From: Rhodococcus rhodnii
GTDB lineage: Bacteria > Actinomycetota > Actinomycetes > Mycobacteriales > Pseudonocardiaceae
Assembly (NCBI GenBank): GCA_000720375.1
Contig: JOAA01000016.1
Span: 272,829-336,828, forward strand
Length of the DNA: 64,000 nt
Direction: 5' to 3'
The notes below the pieces were generated by a model. It had not been told where the DNA came from. It ran no database searches and was given only the letters and a program-made list of their open reading frames with translations. Shown here in pieces: positions 46,925-55,693 of this stretch (within the stretch, counting starts at the first letter, position 1; every line of letters starts with the position of its first letter). The translations under genes were made by a program, and so were the position numbers.

Positions 46925-48049
46925 TCACCTTCCGGTCTTCGAACGCTGCGCGACGACGCGCGCGACCACGAACAACAGCAACACGACGAGCAGCAGAACC
47001 GTTGCGGCGCCGAACGCACGCGCTTGGTCCACCAGCTCGGGAGATCGGGACAGCTGATAGGTCATCAGCGGCAGCGAGACCATCGGCCCCGAGGTCGGAT
47101 CGAACGACAGGTAGGTCGTGTACCCGGCAGTGAGCAGGACCGGGGACGTCTCACCGATGCCACGGGCGATGCCCAGGATCAGCGCGGTGGCCAGCGCAGG
47201 ACGCGCGGTCGGCAGCACGACCCGCCACACGGTCTGCCATTGCGACGCGCCAAGGGCGAGGCTGGCCTCACGCAACCCGCCGGGCACGACCCGCAGAACC
47301 ACCTCGGCGGACCGGGCGATGATCGGCAGCATCATCACGCTGATCGCCAGCGCCGCGGCCAGTCCGCTGCGCTGGAATCCGGCCATCAGCACCACGGTGG
47401 TCAGGATGAACAGACCGGCCACAATGGACGGCAACGCGGTCATCGCCTCGACGACCGTCCGAACCAGACGGGCGGCCCGGCCGCCGACTTCGTTGAGGTA
47501 CACCGCGGTCCCGATGCCCAGCGGCAACGTGATCACGACCGCGATCATGATTTCGACCAGGGTGCCGACCAGGGCGTGCAGCACACCGCCGACGGTGAGC
47601 GGGTCGAGCGGGCCCGCGCTGCTCAGGTCGGTGGTGAAGAAGTTGACGTGGATCAACGCCTCCGCACCGCGGACCGCGGTGTAGCCGATCACGAGCAGCA
47701 CGCAGAGCCCGACCAGACCGGCGAACGCGTGAACCACGGCGGACACCACCCGGTCTGCCATGATCACGCGCGGATGCCGCATCGCTGTGACGCCCGCGTA
47801 CATCAACACGAACACCACGAACCAGGACACGAAGAAGCCCAGCGGACCCGATGTCGGCAATACGTTCTCGTACAGCACCCACACCAGGCCGAGCGCACCG
47901 AGCACCGAACCCACTGCTGCCAGGACATCGTCGAGCGTCTTGCTGTGCAGTTCCCGCTTGCGCGGCTCGTCGTCGACGATCTCCGGCTCCGGTGCGGCCA
48001 GTTCTTCGTCGTGAACGGATTCTTCTTCTGAGATGGTCGGCGCCGCCAC
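46925..48049 (-). CDS. pstA: Phosphate ABC importer permease PstA
   Basis: A 374-residue permease with an acidic, cytoplasmic N-terminal extension of about 40 residues, two extra helices (residues 45-85), and the PstA core: TLVEIMIAVVITLPLGIGTA, VEAMTALPSIVAGLFI, and the coupling loop SLALGASQWQTVWRVVLPTA followed by GIARGIGETSPVLLTAG. It forms the phosphate channel with PstC. The GTG start at 48049 has a GGGGGAG ribosome binding site, 15 bases after the end of pstC. Only three bases separate it from the tethered PstS gene. Confidence 0.92.
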   Translation of the reverse strand: MAAPTISEEESVHDEELAAPEPEIVDDEPRKRELHSKTLDDVLAAVGSVLGALGLVWVLYENVLPTSGPLGFFVSWFVVFVLMYAGVTAMRHPRVIMADRVVSAVVHAFAGLVGLCVLLVIGYTAVRGAEALIHVNFFTTDLSSAGPLDPLTVGGVLHALVGTLVEIMIAVVITLPLGIGTAVYLNEVGGRAARLVRTVVEAMTALPSIVAGLFILTTVVLMAGFQRSGLAAALAISVMMLPIIARSAEVVLRVVPGGLREASLALGASQWQTVWRVVLPTARPALATALILGIARGIGETSPVLLTAGYTTYLSFDPTSGPMVSLPLMTYQLSRSPELVDQARAFGAATVLLLVVLLLFVVARVVAQRSKTGR

Positions 48050-48064
48050 TGTCGTTCTCCCCCG

Positions 48065-49051
48065 TCAGATTTCGGTGGCCGACCCGCTGCGAGTGCGGGC
48101 CACGATCGTCGACGCGATGGTGTTGACCACCAGCGTGAACAGAAACAGCACCAGGCCCGCGGCCATCAGCGAGGACAGCTGGGACTGTGTCGCCTCACCG
48201 AACCGCAGCGCGATCAACGACGAGATCGTCACGCCGCCGTTCTCGAGGATGCGGAACCGGATGTCGAACACCGGCGCCAGGATCATCACCACGGCGATCG
48301 TCTCGCCGAGCGCGCGTCCCAGTGCGAGCATCGAGCCGCCGATGATCCCGCCCTTGCCGAACGGCAACACCACCGACCGGATCATCCCCCAGCGGGTGGA
48401 TCCCAATGCCAGTGCGCCTTCCCGCTCACCGAGCGGTGCCTGCGAGAACACCTCGCGCATGATCGCCGCGGCGAACGGCAGCACCATCATCGCCACCACC
48501 ATCCCCGCGATGAACGGTGACGAGGTGTACATCGACTGTTCCCATGCCGCCGCGTTCACGTCGGTGTGCACGTCGAAGAACGGCAGGAAGCCGAGGTATT
48601 TCGACAGCCAGCGGGACAGGTAGATCATGTGCGGTGTCAGGAAGACGAACCCGAACAGGCCGTACACCACACTGGGGATCGCGGCCATCAGGTCGAGCAT
48701 GGCGATCAGCGATCGCTTGAGCCGGCCGGGCGCGTATTCCGAGATGTACAGCGCCGTCATCAGTGCCAGCGGGAAGGCGACCACGATCGCGACCCCGGCG
48801 ACCTGCAGCGTGAACAGCCCGACCGCGGCGATACCGAGCTTTTCCTGGTTCGGAATGAACGACGGCTCGGTGAAGAAGTCGAAGCCGAACGTCCGCAGCG
48901 TCGGAACCGCCTGGTAGGCAAGGAAAAGGCCGATCGCGCCCATGATCACGAGCACGGTGATGCCCGCCGCGCGCACCACGCCCCGGAAGACCCGGTCGGA
49001 CAGCGGTACTGACGGCCGCACCGGTCTAGGCCGGTCGACGTCCGTGGTCAT
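48065..49051 (-). CDS. pstC: Phosphate ABC importer permease PstC
   Basis: A 328-residue permease with the PstC pattern: helix near residues 25-45, the periplasmic FGFDFFTEPSFIPNQEKLGI, permease core with LDLMAAIPSVVYGLFGFV, and the coupling loop ALALGSTRWGMIRSVVLPFG followed by LGRALGETIAVVMI. ATG 49051 has only a weak ribosome binding site (GCGAGCTG). It is the first gene of the operon pstC-pstA-tethered PstS-844-residue protein-sortase-like protein. The hairpin at 49179-49218 isolates it from the upstream secreted protein gene, so its promoter must lie in the 127 bases before the start. Confidence 0.92.
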   Translation of the reverse strand: MTTDVDRPRPVRPSVPLSDRVFRGVVRAAGITVLVIMGAIGLFLAYQAVPTLRTFGFDFFTEPSFIPNQEKLGIAAVGLFTLQVAGVAIVVAFPLALMTALYISEYAPGRLKRSLIAMLDLMAAIPSVVYGLFGFVFLTPHMIYLSRWLSKYLGFLPFFDVHTDVNAAAWEQSMYTSSPFIAGMVVAMMVLPFAAAIMREVFSQAPLGEREGALALGSTRWGMIRSVVLPFGKGGIIGGSMLALGRALGETIAVVMILAPVFDIRFRILENGGVTISSLIALRFGEATQSQLSSLMAAGLVLFLFTLVVNTIASTIVARTRSGSATEI

Positions 49052-49178
49052 CAGCTCGCGATCCTCCCAGTTCCCAGATTTCCCGTGCCCCAGCCAAACC
49101 GGCGGTCATGTCCGGTTCCGGCACGCGAGGTGAACGCGCAGCCAACGAGCCACTGCCGCCACACGGCCTTTGGTGTGT

Positions 49179-49218
49179 GCGGGTACTTTTGCCGGCCAAA
49201 GTCGGCAAAAGTACCCGC
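49179..49218 (-). terminator. Long perfect hairpin terminator upstream of pstC
   Basis: GCGGGTACTTTTGCCG (49179-49194) and CGGCAAAAGTACCCGC (49203-49218) pair perfectly over 16 bp with an 8-base loop. It starts 9 bases after the stop of the secreted protein gene at 49227 and separates it from pstC. Confidence 0.85.
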
Positions 49219-49226
49219 TGGAGAAC

Positions 49227-49736
49227 TCAGTTCAGCGTTGTCTGGTAGGTACCGAACACAAAGCCCGCGGTGAACAGGCCGGTGAAGCCGAGGGCGTCGT
49301 TGAGCCCCTTCGCCCCCGCCTCGGTCAGCACCAGCTTGGCACCGTCGATCTTGAACAGCTCGATCCGCGCGCCACCGTTGACCCACGCCTTGACCACGCC
49401 GGCCTTGGTGTTGACGACCGGCGCGTAGGCGGCGAAGCACTTGTCGTTGGCGGTGAACCTGAGCCCACCGGCCAGCTCAGTGGTGCCGTCGTACGGGTTT
49501 CCGAAGACGGGGAACGTGTACGCCGGCGCGGCCGCGGTGGCCGGTCTTAAGGTGTCCAGCTGAACCTTGAAGAACCGCAACGCGAAGGCAGCCCCGGGGT
49601 CCAGAGTGACAACGGTCTGGCCCTTGACGAAACCGGTCTCGTGCGTGGTTTCGGCATTGGCCGGGACCACCGACACGGCCATCACACCGGCCGCGAGTAT
49701 CGCGCTGACAATCCCGGAGAGCAAGCGTGTACGCAA
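49227..49736 (-). CDS. Secreted protein of unknown function
   Basis: A 169-residue protein. The start is TTG 49736, fixed by the strong AAGGAGGAAACC ribosome binding site and by the signal peptide that follows (LLSGIVSAILAAGVMAVSVV, cut near PANAE). The mature part is beta-rich and ends with LVLTEAGAKGLNDALGFTGL and FGTYQTTLN, which resembles the end of HtaA-like haem-binding domains; that link is tentative. It has one cysteine. It is monocistronic, closed by a perfect hairpin, and lies just upstream of the pst operon. Confidence 0.8.
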   Translation of the reverse strand: MRTRLLSGIVSAILAAGVMAVSVVPANAETTHETGFVKGQTVVTLDPGAAFALRFFKVQLDTLRPATAAAPAYTFPVFGNPYDGTTELAGGLRFTANDKCFAAYAPVVNTKAGVVKAWVNGGARIELFKIDGAKLVLTEAGAKGLNDALGFTGLFTAGFVFGTYQTTLN

Positions 49737-49867
49737 GGTTTCCTCCTTCGTGGCAAGCGGAGTGCGTGCGCTGGAAATCTTCGAACCCAGCGCGAGGCAC
49801 CGAGAAGCCCTCCCGCGCCGTGTTCGCACGCCTGCCAAGGGTGGGAGCAGGCGCGTTCATATGGTTG

Positions 49868-50245
49868 TCAATTAACGACATTCGTCGTTCGGCCACGGTG
49901 TCCCGGCTGGAACACCATTACCGATGAATCCAGCGACGCCTCACCGACCCGCCTGATGAACCGCTTGGCGGCCAGGTCAGCGTCGATCTTCCGGGCGAAT
50001 CCCTGCGCCGACCTGGCCACCGGGACGTCCGAAATGGACAGCTGCCACCACCACTGGCCGGCAAGCGACCGTTCGAACTCCAGCCGCGCGTCGTCACCGA
50101 CGTCCCGCAGCGCGTCCAATTCCTTTACCGCGGAGCTGTGATCAGTGTGTCCGCGTACCGAAACACCCAGGACACGGTTGTTGCCGCCGAGGAGCCGCCA
50201 TCTGACACCGCTCCCATCCGTTTTGAAACATTGGAATCTCGCCAT
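49868..50245 (-). CDS. Small DUF1508-like hypothetical protein
   Basis: A 125-residue soluble protein. The N-terminus RFQCFKTDGSGVRWRLLGGN, then NRVLGVS and a later LEALRDVG-type segment, resembles the YegP/DUF1508 fold, whose role is not established. ATG 50245 is preceded by a very strong GGGGAGGGG ribosome binding site, part of which can pair into a hairpin in the leader. Because of that site I call it a real gene despite the lack of a clear family. Its end lies 132 bases from the start of the secreted protein gene. Confidence 0.65.
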   Translation of the reverse strand: MARFQCFKTDGSGVRWRLLGGNNRVLGVSVRGHTDHSSAVKELDALRDVGDDARLEFERSLAGQWWWQLSISDVPVARSAQGFARKIDADLAAKRFIRRVGEASLDSSVMVFQPGHRGRTTNVVN

Positions 50246-50248
50246 ATC

Positions 50249-50289
50249 CCCTCCCCGACCGAGAACAGGTCACCGGTTCACGGTCGGGG
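50249..50289 (-). promoter_or_regulatory. Leader hairpin covering a ribosome binding site
   Basis: CCCCGACCG (50253-50261) and CGGTCGGGG (50281-50289) are perfect 9-base complements. Read on the minus strand, the 3' arm CGGTCGGGG runs directly into the GGGGAGGGG ribosome binding site of the gene starting at 50245, so folding would partly hide it. The structure is seen; control of translation is inferred. Confidence 0.4.
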
Positions 50290-50401
50290 CCGACAATTCA
50301 TCCCATGGATGGATTCCAGAGCGTGCGGAAGGTGAACGCCACACGCGCAGTGGATTAACGAGAAGTAAGCAGACGCATCCGTTCCGCCGAACGGGTGCCG
50401 A

Positions 50402-51196
50402 TCACTGGGACTGCACGGCCTTGGCGTAGGCGTCCTGGCCGCTGAACACGTCCCTGGCGTACGAGACGGACTCGTTGTACGTCAACACGGCCTTCCACCA
50501 GCCTTGCGGACGGGTCAGCTCGTTGCCGCCGACCTCGCACAGGTACCGGGCTGCCGTCGCCGCGGCGTCGTCGACCTGCTGCGGATCGGCAGGCTGACCG
50601 TCTCCGCTGACCCGAACGGCATACCGCTTCCACGTGGTCGGGATGAACTGCATCGGGCCGACCGCACGGTCCCAGGTGGTGTCCTGGTCCATCGCACCGT
50701 TGTCGGTGTCCTTGACCGCGCGGAAACCGGGCGAACCGTCCAGCGGGACGCCGATGATCGGCTTGGACAGCGTGCCGTCCGGGTTGATCGAGGTGCTGTT
50801 GATCCGGCCGTGGAACGACTCCTTGCGGCCGATGCCCGCGAGCATCGTCCACGAGATCCCGCAGTCCGGGTCGACCTGCCGCTGGAGTTCCTCGGCCTTG
50901 GCGTACGCGACGAGCATCCGCTCGGGGATCTGCATCCGGCGGCTCAGCTCGGGCACCCTGGCCAGGTCGACCGGCGGCGCCTGGAACGGCAGCGTCGTAT
51001 TCGCCTGCGGCGTGAGCTCGGGCACGGGGAACGGCTGCGGGCGGCGCCGGGGCTCCTCGCCGTCATCACGCAGCACGAGGTAGGCAGCCACGATTACGCC
51101 CACCAGGAGGCCCATAAGAAGGACCTTGGGCAAGCCGCGCCGTTTGGGCCTGCGTCGCTGGGGCGGTGACGGAGCGATCGGCAGGGAGGAAGTCAT
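50402..51196 (-). CDS. Lytic transglycosylase, LpqU-like position
   Basis: A 264-residue membrane-anchored muramidase-type enzyme. A basic N-terminus precedes a single helix (VLLMGLLVGVIVAAYLVL, residues 25-42), then a Pro-rich linker and the SLT-type catalytic domain with Glu126 in GIGRKESFHGR, WDRAVGPMQFIPTTWKRY and the fold end LTYNESVSYA. ATG 51196 follows GGTGGG and gives a typical membrane-protein start. In mycobacteria a similar protein, LpqU, lies between mazG and eno; this gene lies between tricorn and the pst region in the same stretch, so it is probably the positional equivalent, though it lacks the lipobox. Confidence 0.85.
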   Translation of the reverse strand: MTSSLPIAPSPPQRRRPKRRGLPKVLLMGLLVGVIVAAYLVLRDDGEEPRRRPQPFPVPELTPQANTTLPFQAPPVDLARVPELSRRMQIPERMLVAYAKAEELQRQVDPDCGISWTMLAGIGRKESFHGRINSTSINPDGTLSKPIIGVPLDGSPGFRAVKDTDNGAMDQDTTWDRAVGPMQFIPTTWKRYAVRVSGDGQPADPQQVDDAAATAARYLCEVGGNELTRPQGWWKAVLTYNESVSYARDVFSGQDAYAKAVQSQ

Positions 51197-51327
51197 CGAG
51201 GCCCACCATACGCAATTCGCGTACACACGGAGTGAGATGACCGGCTGGACGCTTGACAAACAGTTAGGTTGCGGTGACGGTCGTCGCATTCCGTGAAGTC
51301 GTTGACTTCTGGTCAATACGGCATTTG

Positions 51328-54300
51328 CTACAACTCAGGCATCGCGGGCGGGCCGACGGCAGGACGCGTTTCCAAAGCCTCCAATGCCAGCCGCACCGCG
51401 GTATCCAACTGCGGGTCGCGTCCGGCGGCGTAATCCATCGGCGTGATCGGTACTTCGACGTCGGGGTCGACGCCGTGGTTCTCCACGCCCCAGCCTGGGC
51501 CTTGCACCCAGGTGGCGTAGCACGGCTGCGTCACCAGAGTCCCGTCGACCAGGTGGTAGCGGCTATCGATCCCGATCGTCCCGCCCCACGTGCGCATGCC
51601 CACGACGGGTCCGAGCCCCAAGGCCTTGATCGCCGCGTTGACGATGTCCCCGTCCGAGCCGGTCTGCTCGTCGGCCACCGCCACGATCGGGCCGCGGGGA
51701 GCATCCTGCGGATAGGACTCCGGCCGCGCGCCGTCCCGGCTGATCTGCCAGCCGACCACCCGGCGAGCCAGTTTTTCCACCACCAGCTGGGAAAGATGCC
51801 CGCCGCGGTTCTCCCGGATGTCGACCACCAGCGCGTCGCGGCGCATCTCCAACCGAAGATCCCTGTGCAGCTGCGCCCATCCCGCCGACAGCATGTCCGG
51901 CAGGTGCAGATATCCCACACGCCCCTCGGACAACGTATGCACGTGCTGACGGCGGTCAGCGACCCAGGCGTGGTACCGCAGAGGCGTGTCGTCCAGCAAG
52001 GGAACGACGACAACTCGCCGCGACGCTCCGCCTGCCGCCGGACCGATGGTCAGCTCGACAGGTTTGCCCGCGGAACCAGCCAAAAGCGCGGACGGTCCCA
52101 ACGAATCCACAGCCCGTCCATCGACGGCCAGAATCGCATCTCCGACCCGGACCCCGACGCCCGGTGCGCGCAATGGTGACCGCGCATCGGGATCTGACGT
52201 CTCGGTGGGCAAAATCCGGTCGATACGCCAAACTCCGGCCGCGTCGGGTGAGAAGTCCGCGCCGAGCAAGCCGACCCGCACCCGCGAATCCGGCGAGTCC
52301 CGCGTCTCGTAGACATACGCGTGCGAAGTCCCCAGTTCGCCCTGCACCTCCCAGATGAGGTCGACGAGGTCATCGTAGGAACCCAGGCGTGGCAACAACG
52401 TCCGGTAACGCGCGAGCTGAGCGTCCCAGTCGACGCCGCCCATGTCGCTGCGCCAGAAATGATCCCGCATCAGGCGGCCGGCCTCGTTGTAGGACTGGCG
52501 CCATTCGGCGGGCGGGTCGACGGTCACGCGGATACGGGACAAGTCAACGTCCACATTGTCCGAACTGTCGTCGTCCGCCTTGTGCTCCGAGGGCAGGACA
52601 CGCAGTGAACGTCCATCGTGGACGACGATCCGCTTGCCGTCACCGCTGATCCAGAACTGGTCGAGGCTGTCGACCAGTGTCTCGGTGCGTCGCTTGTCGA
52701 AGTCGAATCGCACCAACGACGACCTGGGCGGGCTGTCGTCGCTGGACGCGAGGTCGTGCCCGAGTTCACCGGACAGCGGCCGCGTCATCCACAACACACC
52801 GTCCTTGGCCGGGTACAACGACCAATACCTGGCCGAGGCCACCGGAAACGGCACGATGCGGTCGGACATCCCTTCCACGTCAACGGAAACCCGCGGTGTC
52901 GTCTCCTCGTCGTCATCCTTCTCGTCATCGTCAGACTCGGTGACCGGACGACCCTGAACCTGCGGCGCGAACGGCGACGGCGTCGTCGCCGACAAAGGCA
53001 CCAGGTAAGGGCGCGATCCACTCGCGAAGTACATGTCGAACACGTGCGCGTCGTAACGCGGATCGAAGCTGCGCGCGGAAAGGAAAGCCAGGTACTTGCC
53101 GTCGGCGGTGAAAACCGGTTCGTGGTCGTCGAACCGCAACGGCGTCACGTCCACTATGGACAAATTGGTGGTGTCGGCCATCTTGATCTGGCGCAGCGGC
53201 GACGGTCCCGGGTGGGACCACGCCAGCCACCCGGAGTCGGGCGAGAACTGCAGCCCGGTCGGATCGCCGTCACGAACCTCGGTGACGGCACGGATTTCGC
53301 CCGTCTCCACCTCGACGAGCAGAACACGGCCAGTGTTGGTGACCAGGCCGACCCTGCGCCCGTCCGGTGCGGCAACCAGCTCATGGACGCGCCCGATTTG
53401 CCCCGAGCCAATGCGCCTGGGTGCGCCGCCTTCGACTGGCACGATTTCCAGCGCTTCATCGCCCTCGACATCCGTGACCCAGATGACGTGTCCAGTCGTA
53501 CCCAGAACCTGCGGAAGTCGCGCCCGCACACCGGGTTCCGCAGCCAAGGCGCGAGCAGGCCCGTCCTGGTGCGTCAACCAATGCACGGTCCCCCGCACCT
53601 CGACTGCACTCGCCCGCCCGGTGTGGTCGGGAGCGACGTCACCGATCGACCACCGAGCCGAGATCGGGTACCGCTGACGAGAAACCCGCGGCCCACCAAG
53701 CCTGATCGACAGCCGACTCGGTTCGGCGTCCAGACCGTCCAAGATCCACAGATCACCGGCTGAGTGGTACACCACGCGGGTTCCGTCGGTGGACGCGTTG
53801 CGCGCGTAGAACTCGTGATCGGTGTGCTGCCGCAGATCCGTGCCATCCGGCAAGCACGAGTAGACGTTGCCGACCCCGGAATGGTCGGACAGGAAAGCGA
53901 TCCGATCGCCGATCCACATCGGCGAAACCAAGCTGGAGTCCAATTCGGACAGGATACGGGCGAACTCACCAGAACCTGCGGTGTCGACCCAGAACCGGCC
54001 GACCGTGCCGCCCCGGTAGCGTTTCCAATACGCCGGATCGTCCGAATCCCGCGTCTGAACGAGCACCGCGCCGTCCTCGCGGTAAGTGATGTCCCCAACC
54101 GGGCCCCACGGCAATTGGCGCGGCTGACCATCAAGCGGAATCGCGTACGCCCACGTGCGCCGGAATTGTGCCTGCGACACGGAACTGATCGCGAGCACCT
54201 CGCCTGCGGGATTCCAGCCGAGGGCGGTGGTTTTGACCGAGCCCCAATGAGTCAGCCTGCGGCTTTCTCCGCCGTCGACAGGTGCCACGTGCACCTCGGG

Positions 54301-54495
54301 CTCGACGTCCCTGGTGCTGGTCCAAGCGATGTGCCTGCCGTCAGGGGAAATCCGCGGCCGGGTCACCGCAACCTGATCGGCGGACACCCGCCAAGCGCGG
54401 CCACCGTCCATCGGCGCGAGCCAAACGTCGTCCTCGGCCACAAAGGTGACGAGGTCGCCGTGCAGGTGGGGAAACCGCAGATACGCGTCACTCAC
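51328..54495 (-). CDS. tri: Tricorn protease homologue
   Basis: A 1055-residue cytosolic protease. The N-terminal 600 residues form beta-propeller repeats (for example AVTRPRISPDGRHIAWTSTR and GLQFSPDSGWLAWSHPGPS). An acidic DDDEKDDDEE insert lies near residue 515, then a helical C1 domain, a PDZ domain (GVRVGDAILAVDGRAVDSLG) and the catalytic C2 domain. Ser724-His725 in GTSHAYV and Ser947-Asp948 in TGSDGD match the active-site positions of Thermoplasma tricorn, and a Glu precedes NHGVDPD. The complex trims peptides released by the proteasome. GTG 54495 is the likely start; TTG 54504 is an alternative. Confidence 0.92.
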   Translation of the reverse strand: MSDAYLRFPHLHGDLVTFVAEDDVWLAPMDGGRAWRVSADQVAVTRPRISPDGRHIAWTSTRDVEPEVHVAPVDGGESRRLTHWGSVKTTALGWNPAGEVLAISSVSQAQFRRTWAYAIPLDGQPRQLPWGPVGDITYREDGAVLVQTRDSDDPAYWKRYRGGTVGRFWVDTAGSGEFARILSELDSSLVSPMWIGDRIAFLSDHSGVGNVYSCLPDGTDLRQHTDHEFYARNASTDGTRVVYHSAGDLWILDGLDAEPSRLSIRLGGPRVSRQRYPISARWSIGDVAPDHTGRASAVEVRGTVHWLTHQDGPARALAAEPGVRARLPQVLGTTGHVIWVTDVEGDEALEIVPVEGGAPRRIGSGQIGRVHELVAAPDGRRVGLVTNTGRVLLVEVETGEIRAVTEVRDGDPTGLQFSPDSGWLAWSHPGPSPLRQIKMADTTNLSIVDVTPLRFDDHEPVFTADGKYLAFLSARSFDPRYDAHVFDMYFASGSRPYLVPLSATTPSPFAPQVQGRPVTESDDDEKDDDEETTPRVSVDVEGMSDRIVPFPVASARYWSLYPAKDGVLWMTRPLSGELGHDLASSDDSPPRSSLVRFDFDKRRTETLVDSLDQFWISGDGKRIVVHDGRSLRVLPSEHKADDDSSDNVDVDLSRIRVTVDPPAEWRQSYNEAGRLMRDHFWRSDMGGVDWDAQLARYRTLLPRLGSYDDLVDLIWEVQGELGTSHAYVYETRDSPDSRVRVGLLGADFSPDAAGVWRIDRILPTETSDPDARSPLRAPGVGVRVGDAILAVDGRAVDSLGPSALLAGSAGKPVELTIGPAAGGASRRVVVVPLLDDTPLRYHAWVADRRQHVHTLSEGRVGYLHLPDMLSAGWAQLHRDLRLEMRRDALVVDIRENRGGHLSQLVVEKLARRVVGWQISRDGARPESYPQDAPRGPIVAVADEQTGSDGDIVNAAIKALGLGPVVGMRTWGGTIGIDSRYHLVDGTLVTQPCYATWVQGPGWGVENHGVDPDVEVPITPMDYAAGRDPQLDTAVRLALEALETRPAVGPPAMPEL

Positions 54496-54536
54496 TCGAC
54501 CCAACTTACCGTCGCGCGGCCCCTAGGCTGGCCGAC

Positions 54537-55364
54537 GTGGCAACTTGGCAATGGGACCCGTCGCTCTATTCAGGCAGTGCTCGGTATTACCAGCGCGGGC
54601 GTATGCCGTATCCCCAATCCCTCGCCGACGCCCTGACCACCGAGCTCGGCCTGGACGGGTCGGGCCGTCTGCTCGATGTCGGATGCGGCCCAGGTTCCCT
54701 GACCTTGCTGCTGGCCAACCGATTCGATGAGGCGGTCGGCGTGGACGCGGATGCAGACATGCTCACCGAAGCGAGTCTCCTCGCCACCGAGACGGGCATC
54801 CACAACACGCGATGGCTGCACTTGCGCGCCGAGGACCTGCCAGCCGGGCTCGGCAGCTTCCGGCTGATCACCTTCGCTCAGTCCTTCCATTGGATGGACC
54901 GCCCAAAGGTCGCCTCGATCGCCCGACGCATGCTGGACGCTGACGGTGCGTGCGCCCACGTGCACGCCACAACGCATCAGGGCGTCGACGGGGATTCGGC
55001 CCTTCCATACCCTCGTCCTCCGCATGCAGCGATCGCGGAGCTCGTGCGGGCGTACTTGGGCCCTGCCCGCCGCGCCGGCCAGGGCTCGCTTGCCCAGGGC
55101 ACGGCCAGTGGCGAGGCCGGGATCTATCGGGCCGCGGGCTTCGGTGGTCCTCAGCGGATCGAGGTTCCTGGGAGGGTGCTTGCTCGGAGCACCGACGAGG
55201 TTGTCGCCGCGGTGTTCTCGCTGTCGAGCGCCGCGCCGCATCTGTTCGGCGACGAGCTGGCGAAGTTCGAGGCCGAGCTACGGCAGCTCTTGCATGACAC
55301 CAGTCCAAGCGGCACGTTCAGCGAGCAGACACGCGAAATCGGCATCGACATTTGGCGGCCGTGA
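54537..55364 (+). CDS. Class I SAM-dependent methyltransferase
   Basis: A 275-residue protein with motif I LLDVGCGPGSLTLLLA near residue 45, the acidic loop AVGVDADADML, a post-motif FRLITFAQSFHWMD and a long C-terminal part (ELRQLLHDTSPSGTF) seen in methyltransferase_11/25 proteins. The substrate is unknown. The GTG start at 54537 is divergent from the tricorn gene with 41 bases between. No ribosome binding site is obvious, so the transcript may be leaderless. Confidence 0.82.
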   Translation: MATWQWDPSLYSGSARYYQRGRMPYPQSLADALTTELGLDGSGRLLDVGCGPGSLTLLLANRFDEAVGVDADADMLTEASLLATETGIHNTRWLHLRAEDLPAGLGSFRLITFAQSFHWMDRPKVASIARRMLDADGACAHVHATTHQGVDGDSALPYPRPPHAAIAELVRAYLGPARRAGQGSLAQGTASGEAGIYRAAGFGGPQRIEVPGRVLARSTDEVVAAVFSLSSAAPHLFGDELAKFEAELRQLLHDTSPSGTFSEQTREIGIDIWRP

Positions 55365-55496
55365 AGCTTCCTGGCTTGCTCGCGGGCCTGTTCGGGAGTG
55401 AACTTCTCGAACCGAACGTCCTGGCCGAGGGCCTGGCCCTTCTCGCCGGAGGCCAGCGCCTCGGGGCCGAGATCGAGGTCAGATGTCGTGCGAGCA
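55365..55496 (-). pseudogene. Possible short coding remnant
   Basis: On the minus strand this stretch has strong coding-like third-position GC bias and reads as a helical, charged peptide (LDLGPEALASGEKGQALGQD, then VRFEKFTPEQAREQARKL). It has neither start nor stop of its own: the frame runs into antisense of the methyltransferase gene on one side and into unstructured sequence on the other. It may be what is left of a deleted gene. The following bases up to 55693 show no gene. Confidence 0.35.
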
Positions 55497-55693
55497 CCGC
55501 GTCCGGCCCCTTCGGCCTACCCACTTCGGCCTGCCCCGCCGACCTGGTCGACTGCCCCCAGCCCTCGCCCACCTGGCCGGCTGCTCAGTCACGCGGGCCT
55601 GGCCGGCTGCCCCAGCCCCACTCACCAGCTCGGCTGCCCCTGTCACCCTGGCGGCGTCCAGCGACTTCACATCCGCCGCCGACTGGCCCGCGG

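Noticed and set aside
49855..49876. Possible pair of 11-bp PHO boxes before the secreted protein gene
   Set aside because: GTTCATATGGT and TGTCAATTAAC share only TCA at the expected spacing and match the consensus poorly beyond that.
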